This document shows positions 16,196 to 23,207 of a stretch of DNA of 23,207 nucleotides, in pieces. The notes under the pieces are model-generated. The model had not been told where the DNA came from and ran no database searches. It worked only from the letters and a program-made list of their open reading frames with translations. The DNA comes from UBA9647 sp035506075 (GTDB lineage: Bacteria; Bacteroidota; Ignavibacteria; UBA10030), in NCBI GenBank assembly GCA_035506075.1, contig DATJQB010000330.1:1-23207 (forward strand), given 5' to 3'. Numbering within the stretch: the stretch's first letter is position 1; every line of letters begins with the position of its first letter. The translations under genes were made by a program, and so were the position numbers.

Positions 16196-17227
16196 CTAGT
16201 TGTTCATGACTTTCGAGGATTCCCTCAAGACAAGTTCCGTTTCCAGGATCACCCTCTTGGCCGGAAGCAAGATAGGCGATTCAATTTGCCTGATCAATAG
16301 TTCGGCCGCTTTCACGCCGATTTCATGCTGCGGTGCTCTAACAGTCGTGAGAGGCACCGGACACATGCTCGCGTAGCTGATGTCGCCGTTGCCGACGACG
16401 GAAACGTCGTCCGGCACACCAATCGACAGCTCTCTTAGCGCGGTGATCACCGCAAGCGCCTGCTGGTCATTAAAACACACGATGGCGGTCGGATGCTCCC
16501 GCCTTTGCTTTAGTCCGAAGTACTCCTTTGTTCTGGAAAAGCACTCTTCAGACTGAGATCCCATGGGCACGATCATGTCATCGCGAAAGACCAGGGTGCT
16601 TTCGCTGAACGCATGCCGGAATCCGTCAATACGCTTCTGTGTATTCGATGAATGGTGCGGTCCGGCGAAATGGACAATCTTTGTGTGCCCGCTGTTGATC
16701 AAATATGTGACCACCTTCTTGATTGCCTTCAGGTTATCGACAGCCACCACGTTCGCCTGAATTCCCTCTACGTCTTCCAACAGGACAAACGGGTAGTTGA
16801 GTCTCTTGAGCTCGAAGAGATGTTCAATCTCTGACTCTCCTGTAAGCGTGGGGGCAATGATCGTTCCCTTGAAATCTTTTTCAGAGAACAGGTGCGTGAG
16901 CTGTTCCTCGGACAAGTGATTGCCTTCCGAGCTCGTGACGATCGCACGGTAACCCCTCGTGTCGGCATATTCCTTCACTCCGATCGCAATAGGCTGATAG
17001 AAGGGATCGCTGAAATTTCTAATGATGATGCCGATGCTCCTGTCGTGGGCATCGGGTTTCCGATTTCTTACGAGACCCATGGGGCGATAATTCAGGTTTT
17101 GCATGACTTCGAGGACCAAGTCCCGAGTCCGCGGCCCCACCCAAGCCTTCGCACTGATGACGGCTGACACCGTCCCCTTTGAGACGCCGGCCGTTCTCGC
17201 AACATCGTCAATCGTAATCCTCTTCAT
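16196..17227 (-). CDS. LacI-family transcriptional regulator
   Basis: The 343-residue protein has the LacI helix-turn-helix at 1-49 (ITIDDVARTAGVSKGTVSAV, then the hinge region LNYRP) and a periplasmic-binding-protein-like ligand domain at about 60-340, with SIGIIIRNFSDPFYQPI, DGFRHAF, AIVCFNDQQALAV and a C-terminal arm LLIRQIESPI. Length is normal for the family. The ribosome site is weak (AAAGAG). It lies downstream of, and on the same strand as, the xylan-degrading operon, with a 410-base gap, so it is the likely local carbohydrate-responsive repressor. The effector is probably a xylan fragment, by context only. Confidence 0.93.
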   Translation of the reverse strand: MKRITIDDVARTAGVSKGTVSAVISAKAWVGPRTRDLVLEVMQNLNYRPMGLVRNRKPDAHDRSIGIIIRNFSDPFYQPIAIGVKEYADTRGYRAIVTSSEGNHLSEEQLTHLFSEKDFKGTIIAPTLTGESEIEHLFELKRLNYPFVLLEDVEGIQANVVAVDNLKAIKKVVTYLINSGHTKIVHFAGPHHSSNTQKRIDGFRHAFSESTLVFRDDMIVPMGSQSEECFSRTKEYFGLKQRREHPTAIVCFNDQQALAVITALRELSIGVPDDVSVVGNGDISYASMCPVPLTTVRAPQHEIGVKAAELLIRQIESPILLPAKRVILETELVLRESSKVMNN

Positions 17228-17252
17228 TGCTGTGCTCTTTCAACAAGCAAGT

Positions 17253-17452
17253 CTATTGACCAGTCGCGATTAATGTCCTTTTGACATTCTGTAGGAGCAT
17301 GAGACAAAGAACCGCAAGAGAGAACAACAGACCTGAAAGTACGATAGCGCGAAGCCTGCGAGCATCGATACAACGGCTGCAAGGCCTGACACTACGCCAC
17401 TGACTTCGTACAGCCACTGTGCATCTCGTTCTTCGTCAGTTGACTTCGCCAT
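17253..17452 (-). pseudogene. Possible frameshifted mini membrane protein
   Basis: From the ATG at 17452 one frame reads MAKSTDEERDAQWLYEVSG, then a hydrophobic helix VVSGLAAVVSMLAGF. Around 17345 the next frame takes over with AIVLSGLLFSLAVLCLMLL and a basic tail QNVKRTLIATGQ, stopping at 17253. Joined by a single-base shift, the two give a plausible 65-residue two-helix membrane protein just before the LacI-family gene. Neither half alone looks complete. It may be a real frameshift, a sequencing error or coincidence. No function is proposed. Confidence 0.35.
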
Positions 17453-17637
17453 CTGAATACACGACGGCGCCGGAGTACCCGGCGAAAAGAGGGCCCGCAG
17501 AATTGTGAGCAAGCAAACGGACGACCGGACACCCAGACTATTTCCATCTGTCTGTGTAGTGAAAATCAATTTGTTCCCAAGGACGATAGATCCACCGAGG
17601 ATTCTTCATTTGCGGAACGGTGTGTATGGCCTTGTAG

Positions 17638-18984
17638 TCACCTGAAATACCGCTCGACAAATGTCAAAAAAGTTGGCCAGTTGGGACCAGTCGTATGCCC
17701 TCCTTTATGCTGCCGGAAGGACACGTCGCCCGCAGTGAGCGGAGTCTCGATTGGTGGAAACTCATATGTCCCCAGCCCTTTTTTACCAAGAAGTTCATAG
17801 ACAGGGCCTGCGTATGCACCGCCCAAGAACATGCCCTTTGCGTCTACCCATCCTCCTTCCATTTCAAAAGAGCCAGCACTGATGAAGACAGGACGTGGTG
17901 CGCATAGTGCAACAAGTTCGTGAGCATCGACCGGAAGGTCATTCCGCGTGAGGGGCCCTGCATACCTGAGAAAGTTCCCAGCGAACCAATGATATTCTCC
18001 GGAGGATGCGAGATTCTCTATCTGTTCTCCGAAAACACGGCGAAGAATCTTTGCTCCGCCGGCTCCTGAAGACCCGACGAACGCCGCGGCAAACCTTGTA
18101 TCATAGGCCATCGTCACGAGAGTTGCTTTTCCGTAACGCGACAATCCTTCAATGACAACTTTTTTCGCATCCACCGACGGATCTGTTTCAAAATAGTCCA
18201 AGGCCCGGCTTGCGCCCCACGCCCAGGCTCGCAATGCGCCCCAGTCGTCGGGCTTCCTGCGCTTTCCCCTGTTCACGAGTCCAATAATCCCGTTCGTCAA
18301 TCCCGCTCCCCAGTCCGCCTGGTAACTTGAAGGGACAATGATCGCATAGCCCCAACCTTTCAAGAGAACCAGCTGCTTCCAGTTCGGTTCTTTTGGCGTT
18401 CCCGGGGGCGGCTCTGGAAACTTGAACCCGGGAGGAAGCACGAAGCCAAACTCCATGACAACCGGAACCGGTGTCCGAACATGTTCGGGTAAAGTCAGGG
18501 TGAGTGGAATCTCGACGGCTATGTCGGGAAACGACGAATTGTCGACATGACCCGAGAGCTTCCTGACAACGACTGGAATGCCCTCAATGGTATCATGAGT
18601 GACGCTCAAGATATTCCACTTGACGCCCGGGACATGTTCTGGAACCCGGCCGTACACTTCACGGTCGAACAGTTCAACAAGTTCCGGCCGGCGCCTCTTC
18701 CACCAAGTATCCGGATCAACCACTTTCCCGCCATCGATCAAGATCAATGGATCAGGAAGAGAAGTATACTGAGTCGCTTTTGATTCATCGGTATTGGCCG
18801 CGTTCGGTGCCTTCGGATTGCCGGAAGGTCCCGGTCGCAGTGAGTCAAGGTGAAGCTGTCCGAGCATGAACCGGTAGTCTTGCTCCGTTGCCGCGCGTAC
18901 ACTGTCCATCTGCTGTTTGCTGAATTGAGCAGTCGCACTGGCGGCGCACAGTATGGTGAAGATCATTATCGATGGTAGCTTCAT
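17638..18984 (-). CDS. Secreted CE15 glucuronoyl esterase
   Basis: The 448-residue protein has a signal peptide (MKLPSIMIFTILCAASATAQ) and no T9SS tail, so it is probably periplasmic. The alpha/beta-hydrolase domain carries the CE15 nucleophile motif GLSRYGKAT (Ser282), SSGAGGAK at 305-312, GEYHWFAGNF at 329-338, DAHELVALCAPRPVF at 353-367 and the histidine region RQHKGGHTT at 424-432. CE15 enzymes split the ester between lignin and 4-O-methyl-glucuronate of xylan. The position that carries the acidic triad residue (ESGxGG) in fungal enzymes is Ser here, so Asp353 or Glu356 may supply the acid, as in some bacterial members. The ATG has GGAAGG about 8 nt upstream and lies 17 bases after the GH10 stop. 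Confidence 0.9.
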   Translation of the reverse strand: MKLPSIMIFTILCAASATAQFSKQQMDSVRAATEQDYRFMLGQLHLDSLRPGPSGNPKAPNAANTDESKATQYTSLPDPLILIDGGKVVDPDTWWKRRRPELVELFDREVYGRVPEHVPGVKWNILSVTHDTIEGIPVVVRKLSGHVDNSSFPDIAVEIPLTLTLPEHVRTPVPVVMEFGFVLPPGFKFPEPPPGTPKEPNWKQLVLLKGWGYAIIVPSSYQADWGAGLTNGIIGLVNRGKRRKPDDWGALRAWAWGASRALDYFETDPSVDAKKVVIEGLSRYGKATLVTMAYDTRFAAAFVGSSGAGGAKILRRVFGEQIENLASSGEYHWFAGNFLRYAGPLTRNDLPVDAHELVALCAPRPVFISAGSFEMEGGWVDAKGMFLGGAYAGPVYELLGKKGLGTYEFPPIETPLTAGDVSFRQHKGGHTTGPNWPTFLTFVERYFR

Positions 18985-19001
18985 ATGCTGAGCCTTCCGT
19001 T

Positions 19002-21419
19002 TTACTTCATCACCACGAGTTTCTTCGTTTCTGTAAAGGATCCGGCGCTGAGCCGATAGAAATAGACACCGCTCGTAAGATTCCTCGCATCAAACGTCAC
19101 CTGGTACTGCCCGGGCATCTGCGCGGTATTGACGAGCGTCTGGATCTCCTTGCCCAAGAGATCAAATACCTTCAGCGTCACCTTTGACGTTTGGTAAATG
19201 CTGTATCTGATCGTCGTAGCGGGATTGAAAGGGTTCGGAAAATTCTGTTCCAGACTGAACTGCGACGGCAATCCGGAAATCGTCTTCTCCACCGCAGTAG
19301 GATTGCTCTTGAGGAACTGAGCCAGCCATGTGAGGGCGGGGCGCCACGAGCCGTCTGCTCTCACCAAATAACACGTGGTCTGCCACTCCTGCCCCTCCAG
19401 GTATCCCCAAAGGGTGATGCCTTTGACGCCGGGATGCCTCCACAGAACCGGGAATATCTTCTGGTAAAGTTGCAGCTGCTGGTTGTCGTCCGGGGTCCCG
19501 GAATTGCCCAGATTACCGAGATCGAATTCAGAGATATAGACCGGCAAACCTGTCGCCGCAAGTTTGTCGAGGTTACTTTTCAGACTATTTGTATCGGCGC
19601 TTTCAAGCTCGAAGCGGTGACCTTGCACTCCAATGCCGTCGATCAATCCCCGGTCCTTCAACAGGTTGATGATTTGAGCGTAGGAAGTTGTCGCAGAGTT
19701 GTCATTGATAATGCCGTAGTCGTTGATCAGCAGTTTGGCCTTGGGCAGATATTTCCTGGCAAGTTTGAACGAATTGATCAACCAGTCCCAGCCTGTGGAT
19801 CCGTTACCGCCAAGCGCATTCTTGTAGTTCGCACGAGCTGGTGACCCGCCTCCGTCAGGCGGGTTGTGCCCCGTGAGAGGTTCATTCACAACATCGATCA
19901 TATCGATTTTGGGATATCGCTGTCCCACCATCCTGATCCAAGTCTCGATGTAGAAGGCCTGAGTCGCAGAGTCAAGGCCGGAAATCCACGAAGGCTGCTG
20001 TTGTCCCCAGATGAGATTGTGATCCTTGAAGATCAACTTGTTGCTGAGCGCGTAATTGTATTGTGCATCCAGGCCGCTCCAGTTCCATCTGTTCGTGTCG
20101 CTGGAGGCTGCAATGGAACCCCACTTCCCGGCGTTCCCCGGCGTGAGCTGAGTCCAATAATAGGCGAACACATTGTCCGTGACATCGCCGTACGCATTGC
20201 CCAGGAATTTCCCCTGCGTCGTCACGAGAGGCGGGCCTTTGAATATCTTGGTTGTGTCGGGTCCCTGCATGGAGGTCGAACCAGCTTGTACGCTATCAAG
20301 GTTTGCGACAGTGAAATACAAGTACGCCTTGCCGAACGCGAGCTTGTCGATATCTAGCCCGTCTTCACGGCTGCCAATCTGGAACGTCTTCGTCAGGCTA
20401 TCGAGCGACACAATGAATGGCTTCCCCGTTGCTCCCTGGTAGCCGTTCTTCGTCACGTTGACCCACTTCCAAACGCTGTTCCCAAGCGTCCCAGGTCCAT
20501 CAACATAGGCAGAGGGATCTGAAAAACCAGCACTCGCAAGGCCGTTGATGAAGATCCAGTCGGCGCCCGCAGTATCCTTCTTCGCTCCGAATCCGTTGCC
20601 GTAGAAGAAGCTGTCGTCGTCAAATCCGTTTGGTCCGACGCGAACGCGTGCGAAGAGGTTATAGGAACCGGAATCAGCAAATGTCACCTGGCATGTGATC
20701 ATGCGGCTTGAATCACCCGGGGCGGTGAGACTGGTCCAATTTGTCTTCGGGGATACATAGGTGACACCTCCGGCAGTGAGAACCTGATAGTTGCTGCCAA
20801 CCTTCCCCGATTCCGCTTCGATGACGACAGGGTTCTTGCCTGCATTCACATCAACGATCTGCAGATTATCGATGTAGATGCTGTTGTCGGTATTCGCCGC
20901 ATAGCTGAAATGGATGGGTCCTCGAACAAACGTCTGATTGTCACTCACCGTGAACTGCATGGTGAATTTCTGCCACTGAGTTGTAAGAGTAGCAGGCCGG
21001 ATCGCTTTGTACTCGTTATAGGCATAATTCCCCATCGTGAAATTGACTTGGGCACCTGGCTGACGGGCTTTTGCCCAAATAGAGTAGTTGTACGTCGCAC
21101 CCGGCTTCACTGGAATACTGTCTGCCACTGCCTGAATATCCCATTGATTTGTTCCGAGGCCGTGAACCGTGACCTTTAGAGCGCGGGTTCCTTGCTGGGC
21201 GGTGTCGCTCACTATTTCAAATACCGGAGCCGGACTGATACCTGTTGCAATCTGCAGGAGCCACCCTCTTGCATCCGTTCCGGTCACAACACCAGGGTTG
21301 GAGCTTTCAAAGCTCCCATTGGTGACGAGCTGAGCATTCATCACATTGGTCATACTTAATATCATCGTGAAGCACACCAACAGCCGTGCGCCTATGAAAA
21401 TTCTCGATCTATTCTCCAT
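19002..21419 (-). CDS. Multimodular GH10 endo-beta-1,4-xylanase with two CBMs and T9SS tail
   Basis: The protein has 805 residues from the ATG at 21419, which follows GAGGAGGAGG; upstream in-frame sequence starts only with TTG and overlaps the GH43 gene. After a signal peptide (1-30) come a CBM4/9/22-like jelly roll (about 31-190), a CBM6/35-like module (about 199-365), a GH10 barrel (about 400-705) and a T9SS sorting domain (713-805, QNFPNPFNP). The acid/base is Glu513 in VVNEP and the nucleophile is Glu631 in ISEFDLG. HNLIWGQQQPSWI is the conserved GH10 strand. It should cut xylan at the cell surface or outside. The loop after VVNEP is long and proline/glycine-rich, and its DNA contains an 8-bp palindrome. 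Confidence 0.95.
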   Translation of the reverse strand: MENRSRIFIGARLLVCFTMILSMTNVMNAQLVTNGSFESSNPGVVTGTDARGWLLQIATGISPAPVFEIVSDTAQQGTRALKVTVHGLGTNQWDIQAVADSIPVKPGATYNYSIWAKARQPGAQVNFTMGNYAYNEYKAIRPATLTTQWQKFTMQFTVSDNQTFVRGPIHFSYAANTDNSIYIDNLQIVDVNAGKNPVVIEAESGKVGSNYQVLTAGGVTYVSPKTNWTSLTAPGDSSRMITCQVTFADSGSYNLFARVRVGPNGFDDDSFFYGNGFGAKKDTAGADWIFINGLASAGFSDPSAYVDGPGTLGNSVWKWVNVTKNGYQGATGKPFIVSLDSLTKTFQIGSREDGLDIDKLAFGKAYLYFTVANLDSVQAGSTSMQGPDTTKIFKGPPLVTTQGKFLGNAYGDVTDNVFAYYWTQLTPGNAGKWGSIAASSDTNRWNWSGLDAQYNYALSNKLIFKDHNLIWGQQQPSWISGLDSATQAFYIETWIRMVGQRYPKIDMIDVVNEPLTGHNPPDGGGSPARANYKNALGGNGSTGWDWLINSFKLARKYLPKAKLLINDYGIINDNSATTSYAQIINLLKDRGLIDGIGVQGHRFELESADTNSLKSNLDKLAATGLPVYISEFDLGNLGNSGTPDDNQQLQLYQKIFPVLWRHPGVKGITLWGYLEGQEWQTTCYLVRADGSWRPALTWLAQFLKSNPTAVEKTISGLPSQFSLEQNFPNPFNPATTIRYSIYQTSKVTLKVFDLLGKEIQTLVNTAQMPGQYQVTFDARNLTSGVYFYRLSAGSFTETKKLVVMK
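19844..19864. repeat. REP-like palindrome inside the GH10 coding sequence
   Basis: ACCCGCCT and AGGCGGGT flank a CCGTC loop. It encodes part of the loop NPPDGGGSPARANYK after the catalytic acid. The same CCGCC/GGCGG core occurs at 6124-6138 and 6183-6212. Confidence 0.5.
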
Positions 21420-21493
21420 ATGATCCTCCTCCTCGTGTACGTAAATGGTTAGCTGATGCTGCAACGCTCTGACTTCTCGCGATTCTCTCAGGA

Positions 21494-23101
21494 TCAAGGC
21501 CGCAGGGCCGCTGGTGCAGCTGCCCTCGTTCTAAACCAATCGAAATCGACATAGCCCCCAAGAGCGTTGGTGGCATAGTTAAACAGACAAAACTTGTTGC
21601 CAGTAAAGATCCTCAAACTAAATCTCATGCGTAATGTGTTTCCAATCGGTGTGAAAGTCTGGCCGTCGAGACTGTACGAAAACGATGCAGTACCCGAACC
21701 GGGCGCTGCCGCTCCGCCGTACAGTGGAGCAGCACCTGAGCCGTGGATTGCGCTTGCGCGCAGATAGATCGTTGTCCCATCCACTCTGGTGGAATCGATG
21801 GTCTTCCCGTTGTTCATCATAACGATGTACCACATTCCGTTCGATTTCTTTGTTCCCACGAAGGCGTACGGATCCTGAAACACGGCGAGCCCCGCGACGT
21901 CGCCCTCGTTCATATGGCCGAATTCCATCTTTGTCGTGGCAATACTCGCCAGCGTATCGGCATAGTAAGCGACCATTCTCTGTGTAAGCGTATTGCGGGC
22001 TTTCGGAAGACTGTCTGCGACCTTCGCGGTCCGGAGCCTCAGAAATCCTGGCCGCTCAGTGAGAGACCACTTTGCCTGATCCGAGTTGTGGTTCCATCCC
22101 CACTGCATCCCCAGATCGGGACGATCAAACTCGTCAGATGTGGGAAGTGTTGTCGCCGGATACACTCGTCCTACGTTCGGCTTCTTGTAGGTGACGACCG
22201 CTTTGCCGTTGACACCCACCATCGGCCAGCCGTTCTCCCAGGTCACAGGCTGCAGTGACGGGAAACGACCGAACGGTCCGTTGTCGACAAACAGCATGGT
22301 CCACCATTCTCCCGTCTGCGTCTGTATCAATGCTCCCTGATGAATCCCAAAGTTGACGCCGTGAGTTGTGTCCCGAATGACGATCTTCTGTTCGTACGGC
22401 CCGTAGATGCTCTTTGAGCGGAGCGCTGCCTGGAATCCGTCGAGACCACCATATGTACTGTACAAATAGTAGTAATCGTTGATCTTGTAGACGTGCGTGC
22501 CCTCCAGCCCGCGTCGAATGTCGCCCGTGTAGATTAATGAGTCCTTGCCCTTTGCTGCAAAATTCTCGTCAAGCTCCGTCATGTAGATCTTGCTGTATCC
22601 ATGCGCCACGTAGATTCTTCCATCATCGTCGAAGAACAGTCCAGGATCATAGAACCCTCTGGGCAGCTTCTTGACTTGCCACGGGCCTTCGGGTCCGTCT
22701 GCGGTGTACAGGAATCCACCTTCATCGAGCGTGATGAACAAGAGATAGAACTTTCCCTTGTTATACTTCAGGCTCGTCGCCCACTGACCGTGACCGTACC
22801 GGTGACCGCCCTCCAGGTTGTAGCTGGGGTGGAAATCAAACCGCTGGACGACATTGCAGCAATACTGCCAGTTCACGAGGTCGTAGGACTTGAGGATCGG
22901 AACACCCGGAAAGATGAACATGGTCGTGTTGACCATGTAGTAAGTGGAATCCACGCGAATAACATCCGGATCCGGAAAGTCCGCCGCTATCACGGGGTTT
23001 GTGAATGATCCATCGCCGTTGTCGCTTTGCATTTTCTGAGCCAGGACAGTCGACGGTGTCACCAGAAGAAAAAGCACGAGAGCCGCAGTAATTCTATTCA
23101 T
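21494..23101 (-). CDS. Secreted GH43 beta-xylosidase / alpha-L-arabinofuranosidase
   Basis: The 535-residue protein has a signal peptide (MNRITAALVLFLLVTPSTVLAQ) and no T9SS tail. Residues about 33-320 form the five-bladed propeller of GH43: catalytic base Asp44 in DFPDPDVI, pKa modulator Asp152 in FYDPGLFFDDDG, and acid Glu200 in GLEGTHVYK. Residues about 330-530 are a beta-sandwich of the type fused to GH43 beta-xylosidases (DEFDRPDLGMQWGWNHN onward). It should remove terminal xylose or arabinose from xylan fragments. It is the first visible gene of the GH43-GH10-CE15 run, 74 bases before the GH10 start. No clear ribosome site precedes its ATG, which overlaps the stop of an upstream open frame as ATGA. 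Confidence 0.93.
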   Translation of the reverse strand: MNRITAALVLFLLVTPSTVLAQKMQSDNGDGSFTNPVIAADFPDPDVIRVDSTYYMVNTTMFIFPGVPILKSYDLVNWQYCCNVVQRFDFHPSYNLEGGHRYGHGQWATSLKYNKGKFYLLFITLDEGGFLYTADGPEGPWQVKKLPRGFYDPGLFFDDDGRIYVAHGYSKIYMTELDENFAAKGKDSLIYTGDIRRGLEGTHVYKINDYYYLYSTYGGLDGFQAALRSKSIYGPYEQKIVIRDTTHGVNFGIHQGALIQTQTGEWWTMLFVDNGPFGRFPSLQPVTWENGWPMVGVNGKAVVTYKKPNVGRVYPATTLPTSDEFDRPDLGMQWGWNHNSDQAKWSLTERPGFLRLRTAKVADSLPKARNTLTQRMVAYYADTLASIATTKMEFGHMNEGDVAGLAVFQDPYAFVGTKKSNGMWYIVMMNNGKTIDSTRVDGTTIYLRASAIHGSGAAPLYGGAAAPGSGTASFSYSLDGQTFTPIGNTLRMRFSLRIFTGNKFCLFNYATNALGGYVDFDWFRTRAAAPAALRP

Positions 23102-23205
23102 TGTCGATCATTGAGTAGTTCGATTGAGTTTTGGAGATATGGCCATCCGAGGCTCAGGCGCTCATTGCGCGGTTCATGTTCTCCCTTCCTCAGGATCTGA
23201 GTGCT
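23098..23205 (-). CDS. Possible 3' end of an upstream gene (partial)
   Basis: On the minus strand one frame is open from the window edge for 35 codons and stops with TGA overlapping the GH43 ATG (ATGA). The end of its translation reads GWPYLQNSIELLNDRQ. No domain can be recognised in so short a piece. The overlap and the absence of a ribosome site for GH43 fit translational coupling, but an open stretch of this length also arises by chance. Confidence 0.3.
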   Translation of the reverse strand, partial: STQILRKGEHEPRNERLSLGWPYLQNSIELLNDRQ

Positions 23206-23207
23206 CG

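Noticed and set aside
17264..17269. TCGCGA as the core of a LacI-type operator before the regulator gene
   Set aside because: The palindrome does not extend beyond six bases and no second copy was found before GH43.
21420..21497. Upstream extension of the GH10 frame
   Set aside because: It starts with TTG, overlaps the GH43 stop, and precedes a good ribosome site and signal peptide at 21419.

Overview
The window reads as a chromosomal piece of a Bacteroidota/Chlorobiota-type bacterium, most likely close to Ignavibacteria. The main reason is that two large secreted proteins end in a type IX secretion (T9SS) sorting domain with the signature QNYPNPFNP or QNFPNPFNP and a C-terminal KKLVLVK or KKLVVMK tail. 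Base composition is moderately GC-rich. Genes sit in small groups on both strands, separated by gaps of 300-800 bases that carry hairpins and REP-like palindromes. Lineage is inferred from these signatures only.

Layout. (1) 1-4551 (+): 3' part of a very large surface protein with twelve fibronectin-III repeats, a Cna-B-like segment, a dockerin-like calcium loop, a cohesin-like domain and a T9SS tail, followed by a perfect 10-bp hairpin. (2) 4701-5099 (-): a small membrane protein with a helical tail. (3) 5733-6301: a tRNA-Gln(CTG) and tRNA-Glu(CTC) pair with a likely promoter, an intrinsic terminator between them, and three large stacked hairpins after them. (4) 6866-7876 (-): a zinc-independent MDR oxidoreductase. 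(5) 7999-10052 (-): four close genes, namely two four-helix membrane proteins, an MGMT-fold protein without the catalytic cysteine, and a membrane-anchored methyltransferase. (6) 10475-13245 (+): a receptor phosphatase (CBM20, jelly roll, 7TM, SpoIIE/PP2C) and a glycine-zipper mini-protein, preceded by a 15-nt tandem repeat in the leader. (7) 13492-15719 (+): a cassette of short SxtJ-like protein, carbamoyltransferase and a 59-residue DUF5989 protein. (8) 16196-23101 (-): a xylan-utilisation locus reading GH43, GH10 (T9SS-exported), CE15 glucuronoyl esterase, then a LacI-family regulator, with a probable frameshifted mini membrane gene next to the regulator.

How the genes may work together. 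The minus-strand block at the right end forms a coherent glucuronoxylan pathway: GH10 cuts the backbone outside the cell, CE15 splits lignin-glucuronate esters, GH43 trims xylosyl or arabinosyl units, and the LacI protein is the obvious local regulator. The receptor phosphatase with a starch-binding module suggests glycan sensing linked to partner-switching or anti-sigma signalling. The SxtJ/carbamoyltransferase/DUF5989 cassette recurs in bacterial genomes but its product is unknown to me. The FN3/dockerin/cohesin protein could be a surface scaffold or adhesin. I see no CRISPR array, phage, transposase or defence island. The least explained parts are the receptor phosphatase and its leader, the carbamoyltransferase cassette, and the coupled MGMT-like/methyltransferase group.
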